Positions 17,798-30,749 of a DNA stretch of 64,000 nt are shown here, in pieces. Every line of letters begins with the position of its first letter. The stretch's first letter is position 1. The DNA lies in assembly GCF_900116765.1 (NCBI RefSeq), contig NZ_UETC01000012.1:57588-121587 (forward strand), given 5' to 3'. Both the position numbers and the translations under genes were made by a program. The notes below the pieces were generated by a model that worked only from the letters and a program-made list of their open reading frames with translations, was not told the DNA's origin and did no database searches. This DNA is from Jannaschia seohaensis. GTDB taxonomy: Bacteria > Pseudomonadota > Alphaproteobacteria > Rhodobacterales > Rhodobacteraceae.

Positions 17798-17836
17798 GGA
17801 TGCCTCCGGCGGGGATATTTATGCAGGGAAGAAGGG
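17798..17836. repeat. Intergenic repeat, copy B
   Basis: Starts GGATGCCTCCGGCGGGGATA and ends CAGGGAAGAAGG. Only about three of 38 positions differ from copy E at 53073. It lies in the region between the divergent metallo-hydrolase and aroA genes. Confidence 0.75.
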
Positions 17837-17894
17837 GCATGGACGCGCCTCGGGCCGGGAGGTATCCGCTGACCCGCGCCGACAGGAGAGAGCC

Positions 17895-19229
17895 ATGAGC
17901 CACGGACCCGCCCAACCCTTGACCGCGCCCGCCTCGGGGCCGCTGACCGGTGTCGCGGAGGTGCCCGGAGACAAGTCGATCAGCCACCGGTCGCTGATCC
18001 TGGGGGCGCTTTCGGAGGGGGAGACGCGGATCTCGGGGCTCCTGGAGGGGCAGGACGTGCTCGATACCGGCGCGGCGATGCGGGCCTTTGGCGCGACGGT
18101 CGAGAAACATGGTGGGGATTGGGTCGTGCATGGCGTCGGCGTGGGCGGGTTGCTGGAGCCCGAGGACGTCATCGATTGCGGCAATTCCGGCACCGGCGTG
18201 CGGCTGCTCATGGGGGTGGCGGCGACCCATGGCTTCGCGGTGACCTATACGGGCGATGCCAGCCTGCGGTCGCGTCCGATGGCGCGGGTGACGGAGCCTT
18301 TGGCGTTGTTCGGGGCCCAGGCTTATGGCCGGTCCGGCGGGCGGCTGCCGATGACGGTGGTGGGCGCGTCCGATCCGATCCCGGTGGCTTACACGACGCC
18401 GATGGCCAGCGCGCAGGTCAAGTCGGCCGTCCTGCTGGCGGGGCTCAATGCCCCCGGGGAGACCGTCGTGACCGAGCGCGAGGCCACGCGCGACCATTCC
18501 GAGCGGATGCTGCGGGGCTTCGGGGCCCAGGTCGAGACGGAGCGGACGGCCGAGGGCCATGTCATCCGTCTGCAGGGGCGGCCCACGCTGCGCGGCCGGG
18601 ACATCGCCGTGCCGCGCGATCCGTCCTCGGCGGCCTTTCCGGTCTGCGCCGCGCTGATCGTGCCCGGCTCGGACGTGCTGGTGCCGAATATCGGGCTGAA
18701 CCCCACCCGCGCTGGCCTGTTCGAGACGCTGCGCGAGATGGGCGCCGACCTGACCTACGAGAACCCCCGCGAGGAGGGGGGTGAGCCGGCCGCCGACCTG
18801 CGCGCCCGCTTCTCCCCCGACATGAAGGGGGTGGAGGTGCCGCCCGACCGCGCCGCCTCCATGATCGACGAGTACCCGGTGCTCTCGGTCGTCGCCGCCT
18901 GTGCTGAGGGCACCACGGTGATGCGCGGCGTGGCCGAACTGCGCGTCAAGGAGAGCGATCGTATCGCCGCCATGGCCACCGGCCTGCGCGCCATGGGCGT
19001 CGAGGTGCGGGATGGCCCCGACTGGTGGGAGGTCGATGGTCTGGGCGCCGGCGGCCTGCCGGGCGGTGTCACCGTGGCGACCCATCTCGATCACCGCATC
19101 GCGATGAGCTTCCTGGTGGCCGGGATGGCCGCGCGGCGGCCTGTCACGGTGGACGATTCGGGTCCGATCGCGACCTCCTTCCCGATCTTCCGGCCGCTGA
19201 TGGAGGGGCTGGGCGCCGCCTTTGCCTGA
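17895..19229 (+). CDS. aroA: 3-phosphoshikimate 1-carboxyvinyltransferase (EPSP synthase)
   Basis: 444 residues, the expected length. It condenses shikimate-3-phosphate with phosphoenolpyruvate in aromatic amino-acid synthesis. Motifs: [20 protein letters not shown] (Lys and Ser/Arg for substrate binding), [14 protein letters not shown] (the conserved NSGT), [40 protein letters not shown] (catalytic Asp), and [19 protein letters not shown]. The 'LLMG' after NSGTGVR, with an alanine absent at the next conserved glycine, recalls class II-type enzymes, but I would not claim inhibitor tolerance. The start follows ACAGGAGAG by a few bases; the upstream open frame crosses an intergenic repeat and is not coding. 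Confidence 0.96.
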   Translation: MSHGPAQPLTAPASGPLTGVAEVPGDKSISHRSLILGALSEGETRISGLLEGQDVLDTGAAMRAFGATVEKHGGDWVVHGVGVGGLLEPEDVIDCGNSGTGVRLLMGVAATHGFAVTYTGDASLRSRPMARVTEPLALFGAQAYGRSGGRLPMTVVGASDPIPVAYTTPMASAQVKSAVLLAGLNAPGETVVTEREATRDHSERMLRGFGAQVETERTAEGHVIRLQGRPTLRGRDIAVPRDPSSAAFPVCAALIVPGSDVLVPNIGLNPTRAGLFETLREMGADLTYENPREEGGEPAADLRARFSPDMKGVEVPPDRAASMIDEYPVLSVVAACAEGTTVMRGVAELRVKESDRIAAMATGLRAMGVEVRDGPDWWEVDGLGAGGLPGGVTVATHLDHRIAMSFLVAGMAARRPVTVDDSGPIATSFPIFRPLMEGLGAAFA

Positions 19230-19337
19230 GGTCTTTGCGCCGGATATTCCAATAGGGACAGGTGGTTGAGCCCAGGCAGGGCCTGACTTGAAGAGGCAAG
19301 CCCTGTCTTGGGACTCGACAAACGCGTTCCAAGAATA

Positions 19338-19352
19338 GAACATAACAGGAAC
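19338..19352. promoter_or_regulatory. LexA (SOS) box upstream of imuA
   Basis: GAAC-ATAACAG-GAAC matches the alphaproteobacterial LexA consensus GAAC-N7-GAAC exactly. It lies 26 bases before the chosen imuA ATG, in the place expected for the promoter of the imuA-imuB-dnaE2 mutagenesis genes, which are known LexA targets in this class. Confidence 0.85.
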
Positions 19353-19378
19353 ATTTGGTCGATTCCCTGGTTGTCCGC

Positions 19379-20041
19379 ATGTCGACACCCGCCCTGCATC
19401 TACCTCCGGTGACGGAGGTGCTGTCCTCCTCGCGCGAGGGGGCGGCCACCGGCTTCGTGCTGGCGCAGCTCGACGCGTCGGGGCGGCAGGGGCCAATCCT
19501 CTGGGTGCAGGACCGCCTGTCGATGCAAGAGGGGGGGCTGCCCTGCTTTCAAGGCGTTACCGGTCAGATGGGACAGGAATTTCCGTTGCTGCACGTGGCG
19601 GCCAAGGACGCGGCCCAGGCGCTCTGGGCGATGGAGGAGGGATTGCAATGCGCCGCACTATCCGCCGTCATCGGAGAGATCTGGGGCACGCCCAAGGCGC
19701 TCGACTTCACCGCGACCAAGCGGCTTGCCTTGCGGGCGGGGCGCTCGGGCGTGCCGCTCTGGCTGATCCGGGCGGACGGGACGCCGGGCTTGTCGGTGGC
19801 GCCCGACCGCTGGCGCGTGACCAGCGCGCCCTCGGCGGCGCATCCGCTCGACCCGGAGGCGCCGGGGCCCGCGCTCTGGCAGGCGGAGCTGTTCCGTTCG
19901 CGCCGCTCCCCTCCTGGCCGTTGGGTCGCCTCCCATGACCGGGCGGCGCATCGTCTCGATCTGGCTGCCGCGCTTTGCGATCGCCCGGTGGGAGAGGGGC
20001 AGGGCGGCCCCGCCCCAAGCCGCGCCGTGGGAGGAAACTGA
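19379..20041 (+). CDS. imuA: ImuA, RecA-like mutasome protein
   Basis: About 220 residues resembling ImuA (SulA/RecA-like) of the alphaproteobacterial damage-induced mutagenesis cassette. Typical stretches are HLPPVTEVLSSSREGAATGF near the start, ILWVQDRLSMQEGG, and SAVIGEIWGTPKALDFTATK, RLALRAGRSGVPLWLIR, and the late ELFRSRRSPPGRWVASHD. ImuA helps the ImuB-DnaE2 translesion machinery, probably through RecA. The C terminus overlaps imuB by 107 bases, which is long but both frames look genuine there. The start could instead be TTG at 19355, preceded by AGGA; the ATG at 19379 lacks a clear ribosome binding site. Confidence 0.82.
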   Translation: MSTPALHLPPVTEVLSSSREGAATGFVLAQLDASGRQGPILWVQDRLSMQEGGLPCFQGVTGQMGQEFPLLHVAAKDAAQALWAMEEGLQCAALSAVIGEIWGTPKALDFTATKRLALRAGRSGVPLWLIRADGTPGLSVAPDRWRVTSAPSAAHPLDPEAPGPALWQAELFRSRRSPPGRWVASHDRAAHRLDLAAALCDRPVGEGQGGPAPSRAVGGN

Positions 20042-21629
20042 GCCGGAACTGGCGGCGGATGCACCCGTCGTGCTGGCCGCCGAGGGGCGGCACGGGCCAG
20101 TGATCCATGCCGTGACCGAGGCTGCGGCGCAGGCCGGTGCCAGTGTTGGCGCCCGGGTCGTCGATGCGCGGGCCCTCGCGCCCGAACTGGTGGTGCAGCC
20201 CGCCGATCTGGCCGGAGATGCCGCCGCGCTGACGCGGCTGGCGCATTGGGCACGGCGGTGGTGCCCCTGGTCGGCGACCGACGGGGTCGACGGGCTGGTG
20301 CTCGACACGACGGGCGCGGCCCATCTCTGGGGCGGCGAGGCGGCGATGCTGGCCGATATGGAGGCGCGGCTGGCCGATCTGGGCCAGACCGCGCGCCTGG
20401 CCGTCGCGCCCACCCACGGCGCGGCCTGGGCGCTGGCGCGCTACGGCGATGCGCGTGAGGTGAGCGCGCCCTCGGCGTTGCGCGCGCGGCTCGCCATGCT
20501 GCCCGTCGCCGCGCTGCGGCTCGACGGGCAGACCCGGCAGACCCTGCGCCGCCTGGGGCTGAAGCGGGCGGGCGATCTGATGGCGCTGCCGCGCGCGGCG
20601 CTCGACCGGCGCTTCGGGCATGAGGGCAAGCTCTTGGCCACCCCGCTGCGCCGTATCGACCAAGCGCTGGGCCATCTGCCCGAGCCGGTGGTCAGCCCCG
20701 CCCCGCCCCAGCGCTTCCGCGCGGTGCAGCGCCTGCCCGAGCCGGTGATGGACCCGCAGCCCTGGCTGTCCGACCTTTTCGCTGTGCTCTGCGCCGATCT
20801 CGCGCGCGCGGGCCAGGGCGTGCGCGAGATCCGGCTGGAACTCTACCGCGTCGACGGCCAGGCCAGCCGCTTTCAGGCCGTCACCGCCCGCGCGACCCGC
20901 GACGCGGACCACTTGCACCGCCTGCTGGAGCGACGGTTCGAGACGCTCGATGCGGGTTTCGGCTTCGACACGCTGGCACTGGAGGCGATACGGTGGGAGC
21001 CTCAGGAGGCGTCCCAGGCCGGACTTGACGGTGCCGACGGGGCGGAGGTGGCGCTGGCCACTCTGATCGACCGGCTGACGGGCCGGATCGGCGCCGCCGT
21101 GCGTAGCCCCGATCCGGAGTCCAGCCATCTGCCGGAGCGGACGGCGCGCTGGGGCTGCGCACGGGTGCCGGAGCCGCCGTGCCGCCCGGCGCTCACGCGG
21201 CTCCCCGCTGCCGCGTCCGGACTTGCCGGAGCGCCATCTGCCGCCCCGCATCGATCGCCGAAGCCTGGATTGCTCCTGGCCGACCGCCTCGCCCCCGCTG
21301 GCCTGGGCGGCGGCGGTCTCGTCGCGCCGGCCCGCATCCGTCCCCTCCGCCTGTTGCGCGCGCCGGAACGGATCGAGGTGCTCTACACCGTGCCCGAGGG
21401 CCCGCCGATCCGCTTCCGCTGGCGCCGCAAGCCGTTCCTGATCCAGCGCCATCAGGGTCCGGAGCGCATCGCCCCCGAATGGTGGCAGGCGCCGGCCTCC
21501 GCGCGGCTGCGCGACTACTACAAGGTCGAGGTCGCCGACGGGGCCCGCTTCTGGCTGTTCCGGGAGGGCGTGGCCGGAGATGGCCGCGGCGGCCCGCCGA
21601 ACTGGTTTCTGCATGGCTTGTTTTCATGA
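19935..21629 (+). CDS. imuB: ImuB, inactive Y-family polymerase-like protein
   Basis: 564 residues, homologous to Y-family DNA polymerases but of the ImuB type. It starts GRRIVSIWLPRFAIARWERG, where active polymerases have the first catalytic Asp, and the second acidic pair is also not evident, so it should lack polymerase activity. ImuB is known to act as an adaptor that brings DnaE2 to the beta clamp. Other segments are GLVLDTTGAAHLWGGE, LAVAPTHGAAWALARY, and a C-terminal region ending in EWWQAPASARLRDYYKVEVA, typical for alphaproteobacterial ImuB. The start overlaps imuA by 107 bases. It is likely SOS-induced with imuA. Confidence 0.92.
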   Translation: MTGRRIVSIWLPRFAIARWERGRAAPPQAAPWEETEPELAADAPVVLAAEGRHGPVIHAVTEAAAQAGASVGARVVDARALAPELVVQPADLAGDAAALTRLAHWARRWCPWSATDGVDGLVLDTTGAAHLWGGEAAMLADMEARLADLGQTARLAVAPTHGAAWALARYGDAREVSAPSALRARLAMLPVAALRLDGQTRQTLRRLGLKRAGDLMALPRAALDRRFGHEGKLLATPLRRIDQALGHLPEPVVSPAPPQRFRAVQRLPEPVMDPQPWLSDLFAVLCADLARAGQGVREIRLELYRVDGQASRFQAVTARATRDADHLHRLLERRFETLDAGFGFDTLALEAIRWEPQEASQAGLDGADGAEVALATLIDRLTGRIGAAVRSPDPESSHLPERTARWGCARVPEPPCRPALTRLPAAASGLAGAPSAAPHRSPKPGLLLADRLAPAGLGGGGLVAPARIRPLRLLRAPERIEVLYTVPEGPPIRFRWRRKPFLIQRHQGPERIAPEWWQAPASARLRDYYKVEVADGARFWLFREGVAGDGRGGPPNWFLHGLFS

Positions 21630-21671
21630 GGGCGCCCGGATCAGCTCCGACATCGCTGGCTGCCCCCGTGG

Positions 21672-21706
21672 GAGCCTCCGGCGGGAGTATTTGGGGCCAG
21701 AAGAAG
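21672..21706. repeat. Intergenic repeat, copy C
   Basis: Contains GCCTCCGGCGGGAGTATTTG followed by GGGCCAGAAGAAG. It is a variant of the core at 17798, with GGAGTATTT in place of GGGATATTT and CCAGAAGAAG in place of CAGGGAAGAAG. It lies in the gap between imuB and dnaE2, facing copy D. Confidence 0.65.
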
Positions 21707-21856
21707 AGAGGGGGCAGCGCTCCACGCCCGGCATCAGCTTGGCGGCACGGGCAATGGAGCGCCTTCTCCTGGCACGGTCATCGGCTCTCCAGCCTGTTCC
21801 GCAATGTAAAGCTAGCGGAAAATCATTAAGGCATTCTTACCGTGTGAGATATTTCC

Positions 21857-21911
21857 ATTCTTCTGGCCGAAAATACTCCGGGGGGGCCGAAGGCGGGGGG
21901 CAGCGCCCCCC
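21857..21911. repeat. Intergenic repeat, copy D (reverse orientation)
   Basis: On the minus strand it reads GGAGTATTTTCGGCCAGAAG and so matches copy C. The adjoining 21895-21911 is a G/C hairpin (GGGGGGC, loop AGC, GCCCCCC). Copies C and D form an inverted pair about 150 bases apart between imuB and dnaE2. Confidence 0.65.
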
Positions 21912-21992
21912 TCCGAACGTTCCGCAGGCGCCGACCTTCATCGAGTGTCTGTCCCTTCCGCCCCCTAGCCGCCGTAACATCTGCTCCCCCCG

Positions 21993-24900
21993 ATGCCCGA
22001 CGCCCCCCTCACCCCCGACAAGCGCAGGCTTGACCCGGCGCAGCCTTTCCGCCGCAACCCCCGCGCGCCCTTCGTCGAACTGGGCGTGACCACGCCCTTC
22101 TCCTTCCTGCATGGCGCCTCCGACGCTGTCGATCTCGTCACGACGGCGTATGAGATGGGCTACGATCGGATCGGCGTCGCCGATCGCAACACTATGGCGG
22201 GTGTGGTGCGGCTGCATGCCGAGGCGGAGACGGCCCAGATGGTGCCGCTGATCGGAACGCGGCTGATCCTGACCTGCGGGGCGGAATTTCTGGCCTACCC
22301 GCGCGACCGGGCCGCCTATGGGCGGCTCTGCGCGCTGATCTCCAAGGGACGGATGGAGGGCACGGACGGGACCTGGCAGGAGAAGGGGCGCTGCGATCTG
22401 AGCCTCGCCGACCTTGTCGCCCACCAGCAGGGCGTCGTCCTGATCGCGCTGCCCGGCGAGGATCTGGACGCCTTCGCCGCCGGCCTGCCACGTCTGACCC
22501 GCGCGCTAACCAGCGTCACCCATATTGCCGCCGTCCATCTCTATCGCGGCGACGATCTTGCGCGGATCGAACGGCTGGACCGGCTGGCGCGCGCGCATGG
22601 CCTGCGGATCGTCGCCACCAACGACGTCCACTACCACGCGCCCGAGCGGCGCCCCCTGCAGGACGTGATGACCTGCATCCGCGAGGGCTGCACCCTCGCC
22701 ACCGCCGGCACCCGTCTTCATGCGAATGCGGAACGTTACCTGAAATCCCCGGCCGAGATGGCACGCCTCTTCGCCCGCTGGCCCCATGCGATCCGGGAAA
22801 GCGTCTCTATTGCCGACAGTCTGGATTTCTCCCTACGGGAGCTGCGCTACGAATACCCGCAAGACGACATCCCCCCGGGCCGCAGCCCCTATGACCACCT
22901 GCGGATCCTCACGCAGGAGGGCGCCGCCCGCCGCTATCCGCAGGGGGTGCCGCCGAAGATCGCCAAGATCATCGAGATGGAGTTGGCCTTCATCGCCGAG
23001 CGGGATCTGGCTCGCTATTTCATCACCATTCAGGAGATCGTGGCCTTCGCCCGCTCCAAGGGCATCCTCTGCCAGGGCCGGGGGTCCGCGGCCAACTCGG
23101 TCGTCTGCTTCTGCCTGGAAATCACCTCGGTCGATCCCGCCCAGCACGATGTCCTCTTCGAGCGGTTCCTGAGCGCCGACCGTGACGAGCCCCCCGATAT
23201 CGACGTCGATTTCGAGCATGAGCGGCGCGAGGAGGTGATCCAGCACATCTACGCCCGCTACGGCCGCCACCATGCGGGGCTCTGTGCGACGGTCATCCAC
23301 TACCGCCCGCGCATGGCGATCCGCGAGGTCGGCAAGGTGATGGGGCTGACCGAGGATATCACCTCCGCGCTCGCCAAGACGACCTGGGGCAGCTGGGGCA
23401 GCTCCACCAAGGACATGCATCCCGAGGAGACGGGGGTGAACGTGGCCGACCCGCATATCCGCAGGGTGCTCAAGCTCACCGATCAGCTGATCGGCATGCC
23501 CCGGCATCTCAGCCAGCATGTCGGCGGCTTCATCCTGACGAAGGAGCCGCTCAGCCAGACCGTTCCCATCGGCAACGGCGCGATGGCGGATCGCAGCTTC
23601 ATCGAATGGGACAAGGACGACATCGACGCGCTGGGCATCTTCAAGGTCGACGTGTTGGCGCTGGGGATGCTGACCTGCATCGCCAAGAGCTTCGGGCTGA
23701 TGCGGGCGCATAAGGGCATCGAGATGGAGCTGGCGACGGTCGAGGAGGGGGACGAGGCGACATACGACATGCTCTGTCGGGGCGATTCCCTCGGCGTCTT
23801 TCAGGTCGAGAGCCGGGCGCAGATGGCGATGCTGCCCAAGCTGCGCCCGCGGGAGTTCTACGATCTGGTGATCCAGGTCGCCATCGTGCGGCCTGGGCCG
23901 ATCCAGGGCGACATGGTGCATCCCTACCTCAAGCGCCGCCGGGCCGGGGAGACGGTCGACACGATCGAATTCCCCAAGCCCGGGCCCCCGCACGATCCCG
24001 ATGAACTCAAGAACATTCTGGGCCGAACGCTGGGCGTGCCGATCTTCCAGGAGCAGGCAATGAAGATCGCGCTGGTCGCCGCCGAGTTCTCGGGGGCGGA
24101 GGCGAACCGGCTGCGCAAGGCGATGGCGACCTTTCGCTCGAAGGGGCAGGTCAGCGACCACAAGGCCCGGATGGTGGGCCGCATGGTCCAGCGCGGCTAT
24201 GACGCGGAATTCGCCGCGCGCTGCTTCAGCCAGATCGAGGGGTTCGGGGAATACGGCTTCCCCGAGAGCCACGCGGCCAGCTTCGCGCGGCTGGTCTATG
24301 TCTCGTCCTGGCTCAAATGCCACCACCCGGACGTCTTCGCCTGCGCTCTGCTCAACTCGCAGCCGATGGGGTTCTACGCGCCGGCGCAGATCGTGGATAT
24401 GGCGCGGAAGTCGGGGGTGACCGTCCTGCCGGTCGACGTGAACTATTCCGACTGGGACTGCACGCTGGAGCCCGACGGCAGGGGCCACGCCCTGCGCCTC
24501 GGCATGCGGCAGCTCTCCGGCCTGCGCGAAGAAGAAGCGCAGCGCCTGATGAGCTTGCGGGGCGCGCGCTATGCGAATGTCGAGGACCTGCGCCGGCGCA
24601 CCCGCATCTCCAAGCGGGGGATCGAGATCCTGGCTTCGGCCGACGCCTTTCGCTCCTGCGGGCAGGATCGGCGTGCGGCGCTGTGGGACGCCAAGGCGAT
24701 CCGCAACGCGCCGGACCTGCCGCTGTTTACCCATGCCGACGCGCCCGATACCGGCGAGGAGGCCGAGAGCCCGCTGCCTGCCATGCCGCTCAGGGAGCAG
24801 GTGGTGGCCGATTACCAGACCGCGCGCCTGTCGCTGAAGGCGCATCCGGTGGCCTTCCTGCGCCGGTCGATGGCGGCGCAGGGCTACATTCGATCCGACG

Positions 24901-25301
24901 AATTGCGCAGCCTACGCTTCAACCAGCGCTGCTCGGTCGCGGGGCTGGTGCTGATCCGGCAGAGGCCGGGCAGTGCCAAGGGGGTCTGCTTCACCACGCT
25001 GGAGGACGAGGCGGGCGTCATCAACGTGGTGATCTGGCCCGACCTCTTCGCCAAGTATCGAAAGCCGATCATGTCGGCACGGATGATGGCGGTGCACGGG
25101 CATGTGCAGTTCGACGACGCGGTCATCCATGTCGTGGCCCACGAGATCGTCGATCGCAACGATGCGCTCGTCCGCCTGTCCGAGGACGCGCTCGCCCCCG
25201 CGCTGGCCCGGGCCGATGAAGTGGTGAAACCGGTGCCCAGCCACACGTCGCGTCACCCGCGCGACGTGGCGGTCATCCCGAAATCGCGCGATTTCCACTG
25301 A
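21993..25301 (+). CDS. dnaE2: Error-prone DNA polymerase DnaE2
   Basis: 1102 residues, the usual length for DnaE2, the C-family polymerase of damage-induced mutagenesis that copies past lesions with ImuB. An N-terminal PHP domain (ELGVTTPFSFLHGASDAVDL, VADRNTMAGVVRLH) is followed by the palm with GRGSAANSVVCFCLEITSVDP and the catalytic PDIDVDFEHERR near residue 400. Then come the fingers (FVDVLALGML-like FKVDVLALGMLTCIAKSFG, FQEQAMKIAL), and the tail with an OB-fold segment near residue 980 (CSVAGLVLIRQRPGSAKGVC). It follows imuAB after a 360-base gap that contains two repeats and no visible second SOS box. Confidence 0.95.
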   Translation: MPDAPLTPDKRRLDPAQPFRRNPRAPFVELGVTTPFSFLHGASDAVDLVTTAYEMGYDRIGVADRNTMAGVVRLHAEAETAQMVPLIGTRLILTCGAEFLAYPRDRAAYGRLCALISKGRMEGTDGTWQEKGRCDLSLADLVAHQQGVVLIALPGEDLDAFAAGLPRLTRALTSVTHIAAVHLYRGDDLARIERLDRLARAHGLRIVATNDVHYHAPERRPLQDVMTCIREGCTLATAGTRLHANAERYLKSPAEMARLFARWPHAIRESVSIADSLDFSLRELRYEYPQDDIPPGRSPYDHLRILTQEGAARRYPQGVPPKIAKIIEMELAFIAERDLARYFITIQEIVAFARSKGILCQGRGSAANSVVCFCLEITSVDPAQHDVLFERFLSADRDEPPDIDVDFEHERREEVIQHIYARYGRHHAGLCATVIHYRPRMAIREVGKVMGLTEDITSALAKTTWGSWGSSTKDMHPEETGVNVADPHIRRVLKLTDQLIGMPRHLSQHVGGFILTKEPLSQTVPIGNGAMADRSFIEWDKDDIDALGIFKVDVLALGMLTCIAKSFGLMRAHKGIEMELATVEEGDEATYDMLCRGDSLGVFQVESRAQMAMLPKLRPREFYDLVIQVAIVRPGPIQGDMVHPYLKRRRAGETVDTIEFPKPGPPHDPDELKNILGRTLGVPIFQEQAMKIALVAAEFSGAEANRLRKAMATFRSKGQVSDHKARMVGRMVQRGYDAEFAARCFSQIEGFGEYGFPESHAASFARLVYVSSWLKCHHPDVFACALLNSQPMGFYAPAQIVDMARKSGVTVLPVDVNYSDWDCTLEPDGRGHALRLGMRQLSGLREEEAQRLMSLRGARYANVEDLRRRTRISKRGIEILASADAFRSCGQDRRAALWDAKAIRNAPDLPLFTHADAPDTGEEAESPLPAMPLREQVVADYQTARLSLKAHPVAFLRRSMAAQGYIRSDELRSLRFNQRCSVAGLVLIRQRPGSAKGVCFTTLEDEAGVINVVIWPDLFAKYRKPIMSARMMAVHGHVQFDDAVIHVVAHEIVDRNDALVRLSEDALAPALARADEVVKPVPSHTSRHPRDVAVIPKSRDFH

Positions 25302-25410
25302 GTGCGAAACGATCCGATTCCGCTCGCCCGAGAGGGTGCCGGTTTGGCGTCAATTCGGCCTTATTCCCGCCTGAAAGCTTAAATAATTGAGGCGAAAGTA
25401 AGGGGGAATT

Positions 25411-25560
25411 ATGATGAATCTGTTTGAAGTCCTCGTGCTCAGCCTGTCTCTCGGCCTCGGTCTCGCGGTGGTCCGATTCGCCATGCTGGCCTTCCTGCCC
25501 GCCCATCCGATGTCTCAATTCATATCGCGGCTCGACCGGCTCTTTGGCGACTCCCGCTGA
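25411..25560 (+). CDS. Very small membrane protein
   Basis: 49 residues. It starts MMNLFEVLVLSLSLGLGLAV, and the span to about residue 31 is strongly hydrophobic, so a single membrane helix is likely, followed by a short polar tail (SQFISRLDRLFGDSR). AGGGGG lies four bases before the ATG, a good ribosome binding site. It resembles the next small gene in style (double Met start, one membrane span, amphipathic C-terminal tail with aromatic and charged residues). I recognise no family. Its start lies 110 bases after dnaE2. Confidence 0.55.
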   Translation: MMNLFEVLVLSLSLGLGLAVVRFAMLAFLPAHPMSQFISRLDRLFGDSR

Positions 25561-25685
25561 TTGGGGGCGGTGCGGCGACAGTGGTGGAGATCACGCGTCA
25601 TTGTCACTCGGAGTGGTTCGATTCCGCCCCCAGATGGCCCAATTGAGACCGTAGGCTGACTTCGAAACGAACGAGGCCAATTTCC

Positions 25686-25880
25686 ATGATGATCGCCATG
25701 CTCGCATCGCTCGCAACTTTTTTTGCCGTCTTCACCTATCTGCTGGTGGCGCTCCGCCAAGTGGTGCTGTGGCGCTTCCCCGACAGCACCGTGGCCCGGT
25801 GGATGGAAATCCGCGATCCGGTCGTTCAGGCGCTCGTCTCCCGCCATATCGCGCGGGAGCGTCAGGCGGCGACCACCTGA
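25686..25880 (+). CDS. Small membrane protein
   Basis: 64 residues. It starts MMIAMLASLATFFAVFTYLL with one hydrophobic span to about residue 22, then a cytosol-like charged tail (ALRQVVLWRFPDSTVARWME, RDPVVQALVSRHIARERQ). GAGG precedes the ATG by nine bases. No family is recognised. It is the second of two similarly built tiny membrane proteins between dnaE2 and the convergent gyrB gene; they may be distant paralogues or partners. Confidence 0.55.
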   Translation: MMIAMLASLATFFAVFTYLLVALRQVVLWRFPDSTVARWMEIRDPVVQALVSRHIARERQAATT

Positions 25881-25913
25881 CACGTCCCCCCGGTTCGGCC
25901 CGCGCGCGGGCCG

Positions 25914-29534
<3,621 letters not shown>

Positions 29535-29538
<4 letters not shown>

Positions 29539-30653
29539 ACCCGCATCGGCATCACGACATAGACGGCGCTGCGGTCGTCGCCTTCGCGCATCAGGGTCGG
29601 ATCACCGGCATTGTTGAACAGGAAAACGGCGTTCTCACGATCCACCTGCGACGCGATCTCCTGAAGGTATTTCGCGTTGAAGCCGATCTCCAGCTTTTCG
29701 TCGGCATAGGCGACGGCCAGTTCCTCTTCCGCGTTGCCGGAATCGGGCGCGTTGACCGAGAGCGTCAGCCGGTCCTCGTCGAGCGACAGCTTCACGGCGC
29801 GGGACCGTTCCGAGGACACGGTCGCGACCCGGTCGACGGCGCGGGCGAAATCGGCGGCGTCGACCTCGAGCTTGCGGCTGTTGGAGGTGGGGATGACGCG
29901 GGCATAATCCGGGAAGGTGCCGTCGATCACCTTGGAGGTCAGCGTGATGTCTTTCGTGGCGAAGCGGATCTTGGTCTCGGAGACGGAGACCGCGATTTGC
30001 GCCTCGTCGTCTTCGAGCAGCTTGCGCAGCTCGCCCACGGTCTTACGCGGCACGATCACGCCGGGCATGTTCTCGGCCCCCTCGGGCAGGGGCGCGTCGA
30101 CCCGGGCGAGACGGTGCCCGTCGGTCGCCACGCAGCGCAGGCTGCGGCCCTCCTCGCCGTCGGCCACGTGCATGTAGACGCCGTTCAGGTAGTAGCGCGT
30201 CTCTTCGGTGGAAATCGCGAAGCGGGTCTTGTCGAAGAGGCGGCGCAGCACGGGCGCGTCACACACGAAATTGGCGTCGTAATCGGAGCTGGCCATCACG
30301 GGGAAATCTTCTTTCCCGAGGGTCGCCAGCTGGAAGTGGGAGCGTCCCGCGATGACCGTGAGCCGCCCGGCGGCCTGATCCTCGGAGATCTGGACCAGGG
30401 CCCCGTCGGGCAGCTTGCGCACGATCTCGTGGAAGAGCACGGCGTTGACGGTCGTGCCGCCCGCCCGTTCCACCTGAGCCGGAGTCGTGTCGATCACCTC
30501 GATATCGAGATCGGTCGCCTTGAAGGAGACGCTGTCGCCCTCGGCACTCATGAGGACGTTGGCAAGGATCGGGATGGTATTACGCCGCTCGACGACCGAT
30601 TGCGCCTGACTGACCGCCTTCAGGAGCGCGGCCCGCTCGATGGAGAACTTCAT
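29535..30653 (-). CDS. dnaN: DNA polymerase III beta subunit (sliding clamp)
   Basis: 372 residues, three repeated clamp domains. The dimer encircles DNA and tethers polymerases; ImuB and DnaE2 from this window would use it. Conserved strings: MKFSIERAALLKAVSQAQSV at the N terminus, RNTIPILANVLM, GRSHFQLATLGKEDFP, YYLNGVYMHV, ATDGHRLARVDAPLP, and the C-terminal VYVVMPMRV. AAGGATC lies upstream of the ATG. The gene should follow dnaA directly in this group but is separated from it by a 4-kb curli locus. Confidence 0.97.
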
Positions 30654-30749
30654 TGGGTGATCCTTGCCTGTCGGGACGCGCAGAATAGCCGGGTCGGGCC
30701 AAGGCGCAACGACGATTTCGGCTTGTCGCGCGCCTTGAGGGCCGCGGCG

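Noticed and set aside
19326..19341. Second SOS-like site GTTC-N8-GAAC next to the LexA box
   Set aside because: Inverted half-sites with spacing 8 do not fit the direct GAAC-N7-GAAC consensus; it shares one half-site with the true box.
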